Below are positions 56,268 through 64,000 of a stretch of DNA of 64,000 nucleotides, one piece after another. The stretch comes from Actinomadura rupiterrae. GTDB taxonomy: Bacteria; Actinomycetota; Actinomycetes; Streptosporangiales; Streptosporangiaceae. The notes below the pieces were generated by a model. The model saw nothing but the letters and a program-made list of their open reading frames with translations. It was not told where the DNA came from and did no database searches. The position numbers were made by a program, and so were the translations under genes. The DNA lies in assembly GCF_024172125.1 (NCBI RefSeq), contig NZ_JAMZEA010000008.1, forward strand, positions 535,131-599,130. The letters are read 5' to 3'. How positions within the stretch are numbered: the stretch's first letter is position 1; every line of letters begins with the position of its first letter.

Positions 56268-59051
56268 GTGGAACCGACTCCCAACTTCACGACACTTCCG
56301 CAACTGCTATCGGTGGCCGCCCATGACAAGCGCGGCGTCACTTTCGTCGACGGACCGCACCTTCCCTACGCCGACCTGGCCGAATGCGCGAAACGCGTGC
56401 TGTGCGGCTTGCGCGGCTACGGGCGCCTGCCCGGCGACCGGGTCCTGATCGTCGCGGACGACCCGCAGACGTTCCTGCCCGCCTTCTGGGGCTGCGTGCT
56501 CGGCGGGATGGTGCCCGCCCCGATCGCTCCGCCGAACGACGCGGCGCGGTGGCGGACGCAACTGGAACAGCTGAGCGTGCTGCTCGGCGAGCCCCTGGTG
56601 ATCGCGCCGAAGGCGGCCCTCGCCGACCTTCCGGACGTGCCGCGGCTGCGCAGCGCCGCGATCGAGGAGCTGGCCGAGTCCGACCTCGGCCGGCGCGGCG
56701 AGATCCACCTCCCGCAGCCGGACGACCTGGCCCTGCTGATGCTGACGTCCGGCTCGACCGGCCTGCCGAAGGCGGTGCGGCTCACGCACGCGAACCTGCT
56801 GGCGGCGCAGGCGGGGAAGGCGGGCGCGCTCGGCATCACCCGGCACGACGTCTTCCTGAACTGGATCTCCGCCGACCACATCGCGGCGATCGAGGCGCAC
56901 CTGCTGCCGATGACGGCCGGGGCCGACCAGGTGATCGCGACGCCGCAGACCGTGCTGGCCGACCCCTTGCAGTTCCTCCGGCTGGTGTCCGAGCACGGCG
57001 TGACCGTGACGTTCACACCGAACTTCCTTTTCGGGCAGCTCGCGCGGGCCCTGTCCGACGTTCCGCCGGGCGCCGAATCGTTCGAGCTGGGGAAGGTCCG
57101 GCACATCATCTCGGGAGGCGAGGCGACGGTCACCGCGACCGTCCGGCGGTTCCTGGACCTCGCCCAGCCGTACGGGCTGCACGGGGACGTCGTCGTCCCG
57201 GCGTTCGGCATGACCGAGACCTGCGCGGGGAGCGTCTTCAACACCGTGTTCGACCCGCGCGACGACGACGCGGAGTTCCCGGCGCTCGGACGGCCCGTCC
57301 GGGGCCTGGAGATCCGCATCGCCGCGCCGGACGGCCACGTGCTCGCCGCCACGTCCGGAGCGTCCGGCGCGACCGCGGCTGCCGGAGCGGACGGCCGGTC
57401 CGAGGCGGCGGGCGAGGTGCAGCTGCGCGGGACGATGGTCACGAGCGGCTACTTCGGGAACCCGCAGGCCACCGCCGACGCGTTCACCCACGACGGCTGG
57501 TTCCGGACGGGCGACCTCGGCATGTTCGACTCGTCCGGCGCGCTCGTCCTGGTGGGGCGCAGCAAGGACAGCGTGATCGTCAACGGCGTCAACTACTACA
57601 GCCACGACCTCGAAACCGTGCTGGGCGACCTGGACGGCGTGCGCGCGGGCAGCGTCGCGGCGTTCCCGACGCGTCCGGCCGGGGCGGACACCGAGCAGCT
57701 CGCCGTCGCGTTCGCGCCGGACGGCGACGCCGCGTTCGACGACGCCGCGCTCTACCGGACGATCGTCGCGATCCGGAACTCGACCGTCATGCACTGGGGC
57801 TTCCGCCCGGCGGCGATCCTGCCGGTGGACGAGGAGGCCATCCCGCGCTCGAACCTCAACAAGATCCAGCGGAGCCGGCTCCGCGAGGACCTCGAACGGG
57901 GACGCCTCGCCGCGTCCGCCCGCCGCGCGGACGAGCTGGCCGCCCGCTACCTCGGCGCCTTCGCCGAGCCCGGCACCGACGCCGAGCGGAGGCTCGCCGA
58001 GATCTACGCGCGCGTGCTCGACGCGGAGGCCGTGTCGGTGACGACCAGCTTCTTCGACCTCGGCGGCACCTCGCTGGACGTGCTGCGGCTGAAGGTCGAG
58101 GTGCAGCGGGCGTTCGGCGTGGACGACCTGCCGATGTCGACGATCCTCCAGGCGCCGTCCGTCCGGGCGCTGACCGGGCGGATCGCGGGCGGCGCGAAGG
58201 CCGAGTACGACCCGCTCGTCCCGTTGCAGCTCACGGGCGATGGCACGCCGCTGTTCTGCGTCCACCCGGGGCTGGGCGAGGTGCTGGTGTTCATCAACCT
58301 CGCGAAGTACTTCACGAACGAGCGCCCGTTCTACGCGCTGCGGGCGCGCGGGTTCGGCGAGGGCGAGGCGCACTTCGGCACGTTCGCCGAGATGGTCGAC
58401 ACGTACGTGGACGCCATCCGGCGCGTCCAGCCGCTCGGGCCGTACGCGGTCGCCGGGTACTCCTACGGCGGCGCGGTCGCGTTCGAGATCGCCAAGCGGC
58501 TGGAGGCGATGGGGCAGAAGGTGTCGTTCGTCGGCGTGTTCAACCTGCCGCCGCACATCGCCGGCCGGATGCACGAGATCACCTTCACCGACGGCGCGCT
58601 GAACCTCGCGCTGTTCCTGGACCTGGTGAACGCCGCCGACATCCCGGCCCTGGCCGCCAAGCTGCGCGGGCTCCCCGAGGACGAGCAGCTCGGCTACCTG
58701 GTCGACAACGCGCCCCGGCAGCGGCTGCGCGAGCTGGACCTGAACGTCGAGCGGTTCGCCGCCTGGGTCGCGCTCGCGCAGAACATGGTGCACCTCGGCC
58801 GCGACTACGCGCCGTCCGGGACGGTCGAGGACGTCCGCGTCTTCTACTGCACGCCGCTGAAGGGCACCAAGGCCGACTGGCTCAACGACCAGCTGCGCGC
58901 CTGGGACGACTTCACCCGCTCGGAGAACCGCTTCATCGAAGTGGACGGCGAGCACTACACGCTCATGAGCCCCGAGCACGTCCGGACGTTCCAGGCCACG
59001 CTGCGCGCCGAGCTGCGCGACGCGCTCGCCTCCGACCGGCGCGCCTCCTGA
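56268..59051 (+). CDS. A-T-TE synthetase resembling terphenylquinone/furanone synthetases
   Basis: The 927-residue enzyme has three domains. The adenylation domain (about 10-540) shows LMLTSGSTGLPKAVRLTHAN, FGMTETCAGSVFNTVFDPRD, FRTGDLG and GRSKDSVIVNGVNYYSHDLE. The carrier domain has FFDLGGTSLDVL, with phosphopantetheine Ser602. The thioesterase (from about 655) reads PLFCVHPGLGEVLVFINLAK, FYALRARGFGEGEAHFG, AGYSYGGAVAF (Ser732) and FNLPPHIAGRM, with His896 near the end. There is no condensation domain. The FGMTETCAG, VHPG(V/L)GEVLVF and FNLPPHI motifs match fungal atromentin and TdiA-type enzymes and bacterial EchA/RalA. Those dimerise aryl pyruvates to quinones or furanones. GTG 56268 has GGAGG upstream; GTG 56241 is an alternative. 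Confidence 0.9.
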   Translation: MEPTPNFTTLPQLLSVAAHDKRGVTFVDGPHLPYADLAECAKRVLCGLRGYGRLPGDRVLIVADDPQTFLPAFWGCVLGGMVPAPIAPPNDAARWRTQLEQLSVLLGEPLVIAPKAALADLPDVPRLRSAAIEELAESDLGRRGEIHLPQPDDLALLMLTSGSTGLPKAVRLTHANLLAAQAGKAGALGITRHDVFLNWISADHIAAIEAHLLPMTAGADQVIATPQTVLADPLQFLRLVSEHGVTVTFTPNFLFGQLARALSDVPPGAESFELGKVRHIISGGEATVTATVRRFLDLAQPYGLHGDVVVPAFGMTETCAGSVFNTVFDPRDDDAEFPALGRPVRGLEIRIAAPDGHVLAATSGASGATAAAGADGRSEAAGEVQLRGTMVTSGYFGNPQATADAFTHDGWFRTGDLGMFDSSGALVLVGRSKDSVIVNGVNYYSHDLETVLGDLDGVRAGSVAAFPTRPAGADTEQLAVAFAPDGDAAFDDAALYRTIVAIRNSTVMHWGFRPAAILPVDEEAIPRSNLNKIQRSRLREDLERGRLAASARRADELAARYLGAFAEPGTDAERRLAEIYARVLDAEAVSVTTSFFDLGGTSLDVLRLKVEVQRAFGVDDLPMSTILQAPSVRALTGRIAGGAKAEYDPLVPLQLTGDGTPLFCVHPGLGEVLVFINLAKYFTNERPFYALRARGFGEGEAHFGTFAEMVDTYVDAIRRVQPLGPYAVAGYSYGGAVAFEIAKRLEAMGQKVSFVGVFNLPPHIAGRMHEITFTDGALNLALFLDLVNAADIPALAAKLRGLPEDEQLGYLVDNAPRQRLRELDLNVERFAAWVALAQNMVHLGRDYAPSGTVEDVRVFYCTPLKGTKADWLNDQLRAWDDFTRSENRFIEVDGEHYTLMSPEHVRTFQATLRAELRDALASDRRAS

Positions 59052-59079
59052 CGCCTCCGACCAGGAAGACAGGACCACA

Positions 59080-60006
59080 GTGATCCACGGCAAGAAGATC
59101 CTGATCACCGGCGGGACGGGCCAGGTGGCCCGTCCGGTCGCCGAGGCGCTCGCGGCGGGTAACGAGGTCTGGTGCCTCGGCCGGTTCGGCGACCGGGACG
59201 CCCGCAAGGCGCTCGGCGAGCTCGGCATCCGCACCCGCGTCTGGGACATGGGCCACGGCTCCCTGCCGGACGACCTGCCCGGCGACTTCACCCACGTCCT
59301 GCACTCGGCCGTGCACCGGGGCGACGGGACCGACTTCGACGACACCGTCCGCATCAACACGACCGGGACCGCGCAGCTGATGCGGCACTGCGCGGACGCC
59401 GAGGCGTTCCTCTACGTCTCCAGCGGCGTCGTCTACAACCGCGCCGACCGCATGCACCGCTACCGCGAGACCGACCCGATCGGCGGGCAGGCGCCCTGGC
59501 TGCCCACCTACCCGGTCGCGAAGATCTCCACCGAGGGCCTGGTGCGCGGCCTCGCCGCCGCGCTCGGCCTGCCGACCACGATCGCGCGGCTGAACGTCGC
59601 GTACGGCCCGTACGGGCACGGCGGCCTGCCGGTGATCCTGTTCCGCCGGATGGCGGACGGGCTGCCCTGCGCCGTCCCGCGCGAGGGCCAGAACTTCTGC
59701 AACCTGCTGCACACCGACGACGTCGTCCGGCAGACGCCGCTGCTGTGGGACGTCGCGTCCGTCCCCGCCACCGTCGTGAACTGGGGCGGGGACGAGGAGG
59801 TCGGCATCACCGACCTGCTGCACCACATGGCCGCCCTCACCGGGATCGAGCCGCGGCTCGACCCGGGCGACCTGTCCCGCGAGACCGCGGTCTTCGACCA
59901 CACCCGGCGCCTGGAGCTGGTCGGCCCCTGCGAGGTCGACTGGCGCGCCGGCGTCGCCCGCGTCCTCGCCCACCACGCCCCCGACCTCGTCCTGGAGCCC
60001 CGATGA
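59080..60006 (+). CDS. NAD(P)-dependent SDR (epimerase/dehydratase family)
   Basis: The 308-residue extended SDR has KKILITGGTGQVARPVAEAL for cofactor binding, YVSSGVVYNRADRMHRYRET with the catalytic Ser and YPVAKISTEG with Tyr-xxx-Lys. RLNVAYGPYGHGGLPVILFR marks the substrate region. It starts with GTG 28 bp after the synthetase and overlaps the methyltransferase gene by 4 bp (ATGA), so it belongs to the cluster. It may reduce a quinone or keto group of the product; this is inferred from context. Confidence 0.9.
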   Translation: MIHGKKILITGGTGQVARPVAEALAAGNEVWCLGRFGDRDARKALGELGIRTRVWDMGHGSLPDDLPGDFTHVLHSAVHRGDGTDFDDTVRINTTGTAQLMRHCADAEAFLYVSSGVVYNRADRMHRYRETDPIGGQAPWLPTYPVAKISTEGLVRGLAAALGLPTTIARLNVAYGPYGHGGLPVILFRRMADGLPCAVPREGQNFCNLLHTDDVVRQTPLLWDVASVPATVVNWGGDEEVGITDLLHHMAALTGIEPRLDPGDLSRETAVFDHTRRLELVGPCEVDWRAGVARVLAHHAPDLVLEPR

Positions 60007-61514
60007 CCGCCGACACCGAGCCCACGACCGGCACGGCCGCTGACACCGCGCTCACGACCGGCACGGCCGCTGACACCGCGCTCACGACCGACAACATCGC
60101 GCTGATCTCCGCCTCGTACGACGCGTTCCGGCGCGGTGACCTCGACGCGGCGCTCGCGTTCTTCGACCCCGACATCGAGTGGGTCCACCCGGACGGTATG
60201 GACGACCACGGCCTCGGCGGCGTCGAGCGCGGCCTTCCGGCCGTGAAGGCGTTCATGGCCCGCGCGCGGGCGCTGTTCGCCGAGGTCGGGATGCGTCCCG
60301 ACACGTTCTTCGCCGAAGGCGACCAGGTGGTCGTCACGGGCGTGAACCACATGCGCGCCGCCACGACCGGCCGCGAGGCCGACATCACTGTCGTGCACCA
60401 CTGGCGGATCCGCGACGGGAAGGCCGTCCGCTTCGAGGACATCCACGACACCGCCGCCATCCGCGCCCTCGTCGAACCGGCCGTGGACCCGGCGATCGAG
60501 CCGTGGCAGGTCATCCGCACCGGGTTCCGGTTCTGGGAGTCGCGGGTGCTCATGTCGGCGATCGAGCTTGGCCTGTTCGAGGCGCTCGCGGACGGCCCGC
60601 GCCCGGTGGAGCGGATCGTCCGGGAGCTGGGCCTGCACGAGCGCGGCGTCCGGCCGTTCCTGGACGCGCTGACCGGCCTCGGCATGCTCGCTCGCGAGGA
60701 CGGCGGCGCGTACGGCCTGACGCCGGTCGCCAAGCGCTTCCTCACCGAGGCCGAGGGCACGAACGTCGCGGGCCTGCCGCTCGCCGCGTCCCACCTTTGG
60801 TGGGAGTCGTGGAAGGGCCTGACCGAAATGCTGCGCACCGGCCTTCCGCAGAACAAGGCGAACGCGGGCGACGACCCGTTCGAGGCGCTGTACGCCGACC
60901 CCGAGCGCGTCCGCGCGTTCCACGCGGCGATGGCGGGCGGCGCGACCGGCGCGGCGCTCGCGCTGGCCCGCGAGAGCGACCTCGACTGGGACGCCGTGAA
61001 GACCGTCGCCGACGTCGGCGCGGCGGGCGGCGCGGTGCTGCGGACGCTGCTCACCGCGCACCCGCACCTCGCCGGGATCGGCTTCGACCTGCCGCAGGTC
61101 CGGCCGCACTTCGAGCGGGCCGCGCGGGAAGCGGGCCTGGCCGACCGGATGCGGTTCGAGGGCGGCAGCTTCTTCACCGACGACCTGCCGGCCGCCGACC
61201 TGCTCGTCCTCGGGCACGTGCTGTGCGACTGGGACACCGCCACCAAGCGCGACCTGCTCGCCAAGGCGTACAAGGCGCTGCCCGCGGGCGGCGCGGTCGT
61301 CGTCTACGACCTGATGACCGACCCCGGACGGCCCGACGGGGCCGCCAACCTGTTCGGCCACCTGGCCGATCTGCACATGATGCTGGAGAGCCCCGGCGGG
61401 CACGGCTACCGGCCCGCCGACGCGGCGGCCTGGCTGGCCGAGGCCGGTTTCGGACGGGTCTCCGTCCGCCCGCTGTCCGGCCCCGAATGGCTCGCCGTCG
61501 GCTTCAAGGACTGA
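60003..61514 (+). CDS. SnoaL-like domain fused to O-methyltransferase
   Basis: The 503-residue protein has a Thr/Ala-rich start made of exact 30-bp DNA repeats. A SnoaL/NTF2-like domain follows (about 35-150: LISASYDAFRRGDLDAALAF, FFDPDIEWVHP, HHWRIRDGKAVRFEDIHDT). Next is a class I O-methyltransferase (about 165-503) with winged-helix dimerisation part (SAIELGLFEALADGPRPVER), SAM loop VADVGAAGGAVLRTLL and LVLGHVLCDWDTATKRDLLA. The latter resembles aromatic O-methyltransferases. It probably methylates a phenolic hydroxyl of the cluster product; the role of the attached SnoaL domain is open. Confidence 0.9.
   Translation: MTADTEPTTGTAADTALTTGTAADTALTTDNIALISASYDAFRRGDLDAALAFFDPDIEWVHPDGMDDHGLGGVERGLPAVKAFMARARALFAEVGMRPDTFFAEGDQVVVTGVNHMRAATTGREADITVVHHWRIRDGKAVRFEDIHDTAAIRALVEPAVDPAIEPWQVIRTGFRFWESRVLMSAIELGLFEALADGPRPVERIVRELGLHERGVRPFLDALTGLGMLAREDGGAYGLTPVAKRFLTEAEGTNVAGLPLAASHLWWESWKGLTEMLRTGLPQNKANAGDDPFEALYADPERVRAFHAAMAGGATGAALALARESDLDWDAVKTVADVGAAGGAVLRTLLTAHPHLAGIGFDLPQVRPHFERAAREAGLADRMRFEGGSFFTDDLPAADLLVLGHVLCDWDTATKRDLLAKAYKALPAGGAVVVYDLMTDPGRPDGAANLFGHLADLHMMLESPGGHGYRPADAAAWLAEAGFGRVSVRPLSGPEWLAVGFKD
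60031..60090 (+). repeat. Two exact 30-bp tandem repeats in the methyltransferase N-terminus
   Basis: Units 60031-60060 and 60061-60090 are identical and encode GTAADTALTT-type decapeptides; a degenerate copy precedes them at 60006-60030. The frame is kept. Confidence 0.88.
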
Positions 61515-61634
61515 CCCATCCGATCGGGACCGGGCCCCCGACGACGCGGCCCGGTCCCGTCCCGACCGAGCACCCGAGCCGCCGGCGCGGCCTGCCCGCC
61601 GTGCCACGCGGCCTCGCCGAGGAGGAGAACCCGC

Positions 61635-62168
61635 ATGCCCCAGCTGGACTTTCCCGGAGCCAACCCCGAAGGCGTCGAACTCGCCCAGCGGCTGTTCGTC
61701 ATCCACGACCAGATGCGCCGCGACATGGACGAGTTCCGCCGCCTGGTGACCGCCGTGGTGGACGGCGTCGGCGGCGACGCGGCCGCGCGCCGCAGGCTCC
61801 AGGGCGCGATGGACGCCTTCCGCCAGCGCGACTGGCAGCGCATCCTGCCGCGCTACTGCGCCCAGTTCTGCTCCTTCGTGCACGGCCACCACACCGTGGA
61901 GGACGCGTCGATGTTCCCGGTGCTGCGGAAGCGCAACCCGGACCTCGCGCCGCGCATCAAGCAGCTCATGGACGAGCACGAGCGGCTCGTCGCGCACCTG
62001 GACCAGCTCCAGCAGATGATCCGGCTGCTGCCGGGCGACCCGGCCGTGGGCCCGAAGATGCTCGCCAAGGTCCGGGAGGTCTCCGAGCTGCTGTCGGCCC
62101 ACCTGGAGTACGAGGAGACGCACCTGACGCCGACCCTCGTCCGCCTCACCTACGCCGACATCGCCTGA
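61635..62168 (+). CDS. Hemerythrin HHE-domain protein
   Basis: The 177-residue helical protein has histidines and acids at HHE positions: FVIHDQMRRDMDEFRRL, FVHGHHTVEDASMFPVLRKR, LMDEHERLVAHLDQLQQM and LSAHLEYEETHLTP. This supports a di-iron site. Related actinobacterial proteins are thought to sense or bind O2 or peroxide. GAGGAGGAGAACCCGC precedes ATG 61635. It lies within the cluster; a part in an oxygen-dependent step is only a guess. Confidence 0.9.
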   Translation: MPQLDFPGANPEGVELAQRLFVIHDQMRRDMDEFRRLVTAVVDGVGGDAAARRRLQGAMDAFRQRDWQRILPRYCAQFCSFVHGHHTVEDASMFPVLRKRNPDLAPRIKQLMDEHERLVAHLDQLQQMIRLLPGDPAVGPKMLAKVREVSELLSAHLEYEETHLTPTLVRLTYADIA

Positions 62169-62289
62169 CCCCTGACCCGCTGACCCGCTGCGCCCCGACG
62201 CCGCCTTACGCGCTTCGCCGACGCGGCCTCCCGCGCTTCCCCGACGCCGCCGCCCGCGCCCTCCCTCCTTCCGTTCCTGGAGAATCCTC

Positions 62290-63180
62290 ATGCCCGACTA
62301 CCGGCACGACCTGCTGTTCGGCGTGTTCCTCTCGCCGGCCGTCGCCGACATGCCCGCCACGATGGAGAACGTCCGGCTGGCCGAGAGCCTCGGCCTCGAC
62401 CTCGTCGGGATGCAGGACCACCCGTACCATCCCGGCTTCGCCGACACCCCGACCCTGCTCACCCGGGTCGCGCTCGCGACCCGGAAGATCACCGTGTTCC
62501 CGGACGTGGCGTCGCTGCCGCTGCGCGGTCCGGTGACGCTCGCGTCCTGGGCCGCCACGCTCGCCGAGATCAGCGGCGGGCGGGTTCGCGCTCGGCCTCG
62601 GCTCCGGCGCGCACCAGGGCGGGATCGCCGCGCTCGGCGGCCCGTCCTGGACACCGGGCCAGCAGGTCCAGGCGCTGGACGAGGCCGTCGGGTCGTCCGC
62701 GGCCTGCTGGACGGGCGCCCCGGGCACACCGTCGAGGGCGAGTTCTACCGGCTCCGCGACGCCCCGCCGATCCTCGGCCGCCCCTTCGACGTCCCGCTCT
62801 GGCTGGGCGGGTACCGGCCGCGCACGCTGAACCTGATCGGCCTGCCTCGCCGACGGCTGGATCCCGTCCTCGGCCTACATGGGCCCGGGCGAGATGGCCG
62901 CCGCGTCGCCGCTGATCGACGAGGCGGCCACCGCCGCCGGACGCGACCCGGCGGCCGTCCGCCGCCTCTACAACCTGGACGGCGTGTTCTCGCCCGGCGC
63001 TTCGGGCGGGTCCTGCACGGGCCGCCGAAGGTCTGGGCCGATCAGCTGGCCGAGCTGGCGCTCGAACTCGGCGTGTCCGGGTTCGTCCTGTCGTCGGGGC
63101 GTCCCGCCGACATCGAGCTGTTCGCCCGGGAGGTCGTCCCGGCCGTCCGGGAGGAGGTGAACCGTGCCCGCAGTACCTGA
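62290..63180 (+). pseudogene. LLM-class oxidoreductase with four apparent frameshifts
   Basis: The frame opens MPDYRHDLLFGVFLSPAVAD and keeps LLM similarity to AEISGGR at about 62585. Similarity then moves to another frame (FALGLGSGAHQGGIAALGGP), back at about 62690 (VRGLLDGRPGHTVEGEFYRL), out at about 62848 (LADGWIPSSAYMGPGEMAAA) and back at about 63010 (LHGPPKVWADQLAELA) to the stop. Single-base changes of +1, -1, +1, -1 would restore one protein of about 297 residues. This could be a decaying gene or poor sequence quality. GGAGAATCCTC precedes the ATG. Confidence 0.8.
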
Positions 63181-64000
63181 ACGGTCGCCGTACCCGCAGT
63201 ACACGCCGCGCGTCACCGGCCTCACGCCCGCCGCCAAGCCCGGCCGGGTCAAGGCCGGGGCGCTCGCGGCCGTCGCCGCCGGGAACGCCCTGGAGTGGTA
63301 CGACTGGTCGGTCTACGCGTTCGCGCGCCGATGTTCGCGCACGCGTTCTTCCCCAAGGGGCAGCCAGCGGCAGCGCTGATGGCGGCGCTCGCGACGTTCG
63401 CCGTGGCGTTCTTGGCGCGTCCGGTCGGCGCGGCGCTGCTCGGGCGGCTCACCGACCGCTGCGGACGCCGCGCCGGCATGACCGTGTCCGTCGCGATCAT
63501 GGGTGTGGCCTCGGTGCTGATCGCGATCGTCCCGACCTACGGGACGATCGGCGTCGCCGCGCCGCTCGCGCTGCTGGTGCTGCGCTGCGCGCAGGGCGCG
63601 TCGTCCGGCGGGGAGATCGGCGCCACCGCGGCGTACCTCGCCGAGACCGCGCCCGCCGAGCGGCGCGGCTGGTACTCGGCGGTGTTCCAGCAGTCCACGG
63701 TGCTCGGCACGCTCGTCGCGGCGCTCGCCGCGACCGGCCTCTCCGCCGTGCTCAGCAAGGACGAGATGCACGCCTTCGGCTGGCGGATCCTGTTCGCCGC
63801 CGGGGGACTCGCCGGGATCGCCGCGATCGTCCTGCGCCGCAAGCTCGCTGAGAGCTTCCTGTTCACCGCGCAGGACGGCGCCGACCGGCCACTGCGGACG
63901 CTGCTGCGCGAGCACCGGCGCCCCGCGCTGCGCATCGCCGCGATCACGCTCGCGCCGACGATCGTCTTCTACACGTGGGTGCTGCAACTGCCCGCCTCGC
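63164..64000 (+). pseudogene. MFS transporter, metabolite:H+ symporter type, frameshifted and cut by window end
   Basis: Starting at GTG 63164, which overlaps the LLM stop, the protein reads AAGNALEWYDWSVYAFA and then leaves frame near 63332. A second frame continues MFAHAFFPKGQPAAALMAAL, FLARPVGAALLGRLTDRCGR, RCAQGASSGGEIGATAAYLA and GWRILFAAGGLAGIAAIVLR to the window edge. These are hallmarks of the MHS branch (ProP/KgtP/ShiA-like) of MFS importers. One missing G in GCGCGCC would explain the break. The 3' end lies outside the window. Confidence 0.82.

Noticed and set aside
52932..59051. A 2039-codon open frame spanning exporter, oxidase and synthetase
   Set aside because: Only the last 927 codons encode a recognisable protein. 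The first part runs in the wrong frame through two genes with clear domains and is open only because stops are rare at this GC content.

Overview
The window is very GC-rich (roughly 72% by eye) and gene-dense, with many GTG starts and ATGA/GTGA gene overlaps. It encodes mycothiol conjugate amidase (Mca), F420/LLM-type oxidoreductases, DUF397/WhiJ-type regulators, a DUF574-type methyltransferase, ECF41/ECF42 sigma factors and PknB-type kinases. Together these point to a filamentous actinomycete. A Thermomonosporaceae or Actinomadura-like host is my guess, not something the sequence proves. I saw no rRNA, tRNA or CRISPR array, and no intact transposase. One 183-bp MITE-like element is proposed.

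Layout. (1) 1-15.1 kb is a stress and detoxification region. It holds the 3' part of an ECF42 sigma gene; an epimerase plus ECF41 sigma pair; an MMPL exporter facing a NarL-type two-component system; an MmyB-type regulator facing an aldo/keto reductase and an ABM monooxygenase; an ArsR-like regulator facing an MFS exporter; a TetR regulator facing a DHA2 exporter; and mca. (2) 15.1-22 kb has an SGNH hydrolase, PadR, an aldo/keto reductase and two tandem Ser/Thr kinases fused to beta-propellers. (3) 22-32.2 kb is a run of regulator/enzyme pairs: TetR/alcohol dehydrogenase, Lrp/permease, TetR/flavin monooxygenase, and an FMN reductase plus MFS operon behind a SoxR-like box. (4) 32.3-37.5 kb has DinB and ASCH-DinB proteins, a methyltransferase, MaoC and AzlCD with its XRE-cupin regulator. 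(5) 37.5-41.7 kb is a WhiJ/DUF397/anti-sigma-ATPase locus of lower GC, with a frameshifted ATPase, small proteins and the MITE-like element. (6) 41.8-52.9 kb has a MarR-like regulator facing a DUF4097 protein, secreted proteins, a second oxidoreductase plus ECF41 sigma pair, a SAM methyltransferase, a UvrD-like helicase and an LLM enzyme.

(7) 52.9-64 kb looks like a compact secondary-metabolite cluster, all on the + strand: DHA2 exporter, Tat-exported multicopper oxidase, a 927-residue A-T-TE synthetase resembling fungal terphenylquinone/furanone synthetases and bacterial EchA/RalA, an SDR, a SnoaL-O-methyltransferase fusion, a hemerythrin-like protein, an LLM oxidoreductase and an MHS transporter. 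The last two genes carry five apparent single-base frameshifts within about 800 bp.

Regulation is unusually legible. Many divergent pairs carry clear palindromes, and several genes have a TANNNT -10 box 6-8 nt before the start codon, which suggests leaderless transcripts. Both ECF41 operons are preceded by the same bipartite signal, TGTCAC(A/G)-N16-TGTC, close to the known ECF41 promoter.
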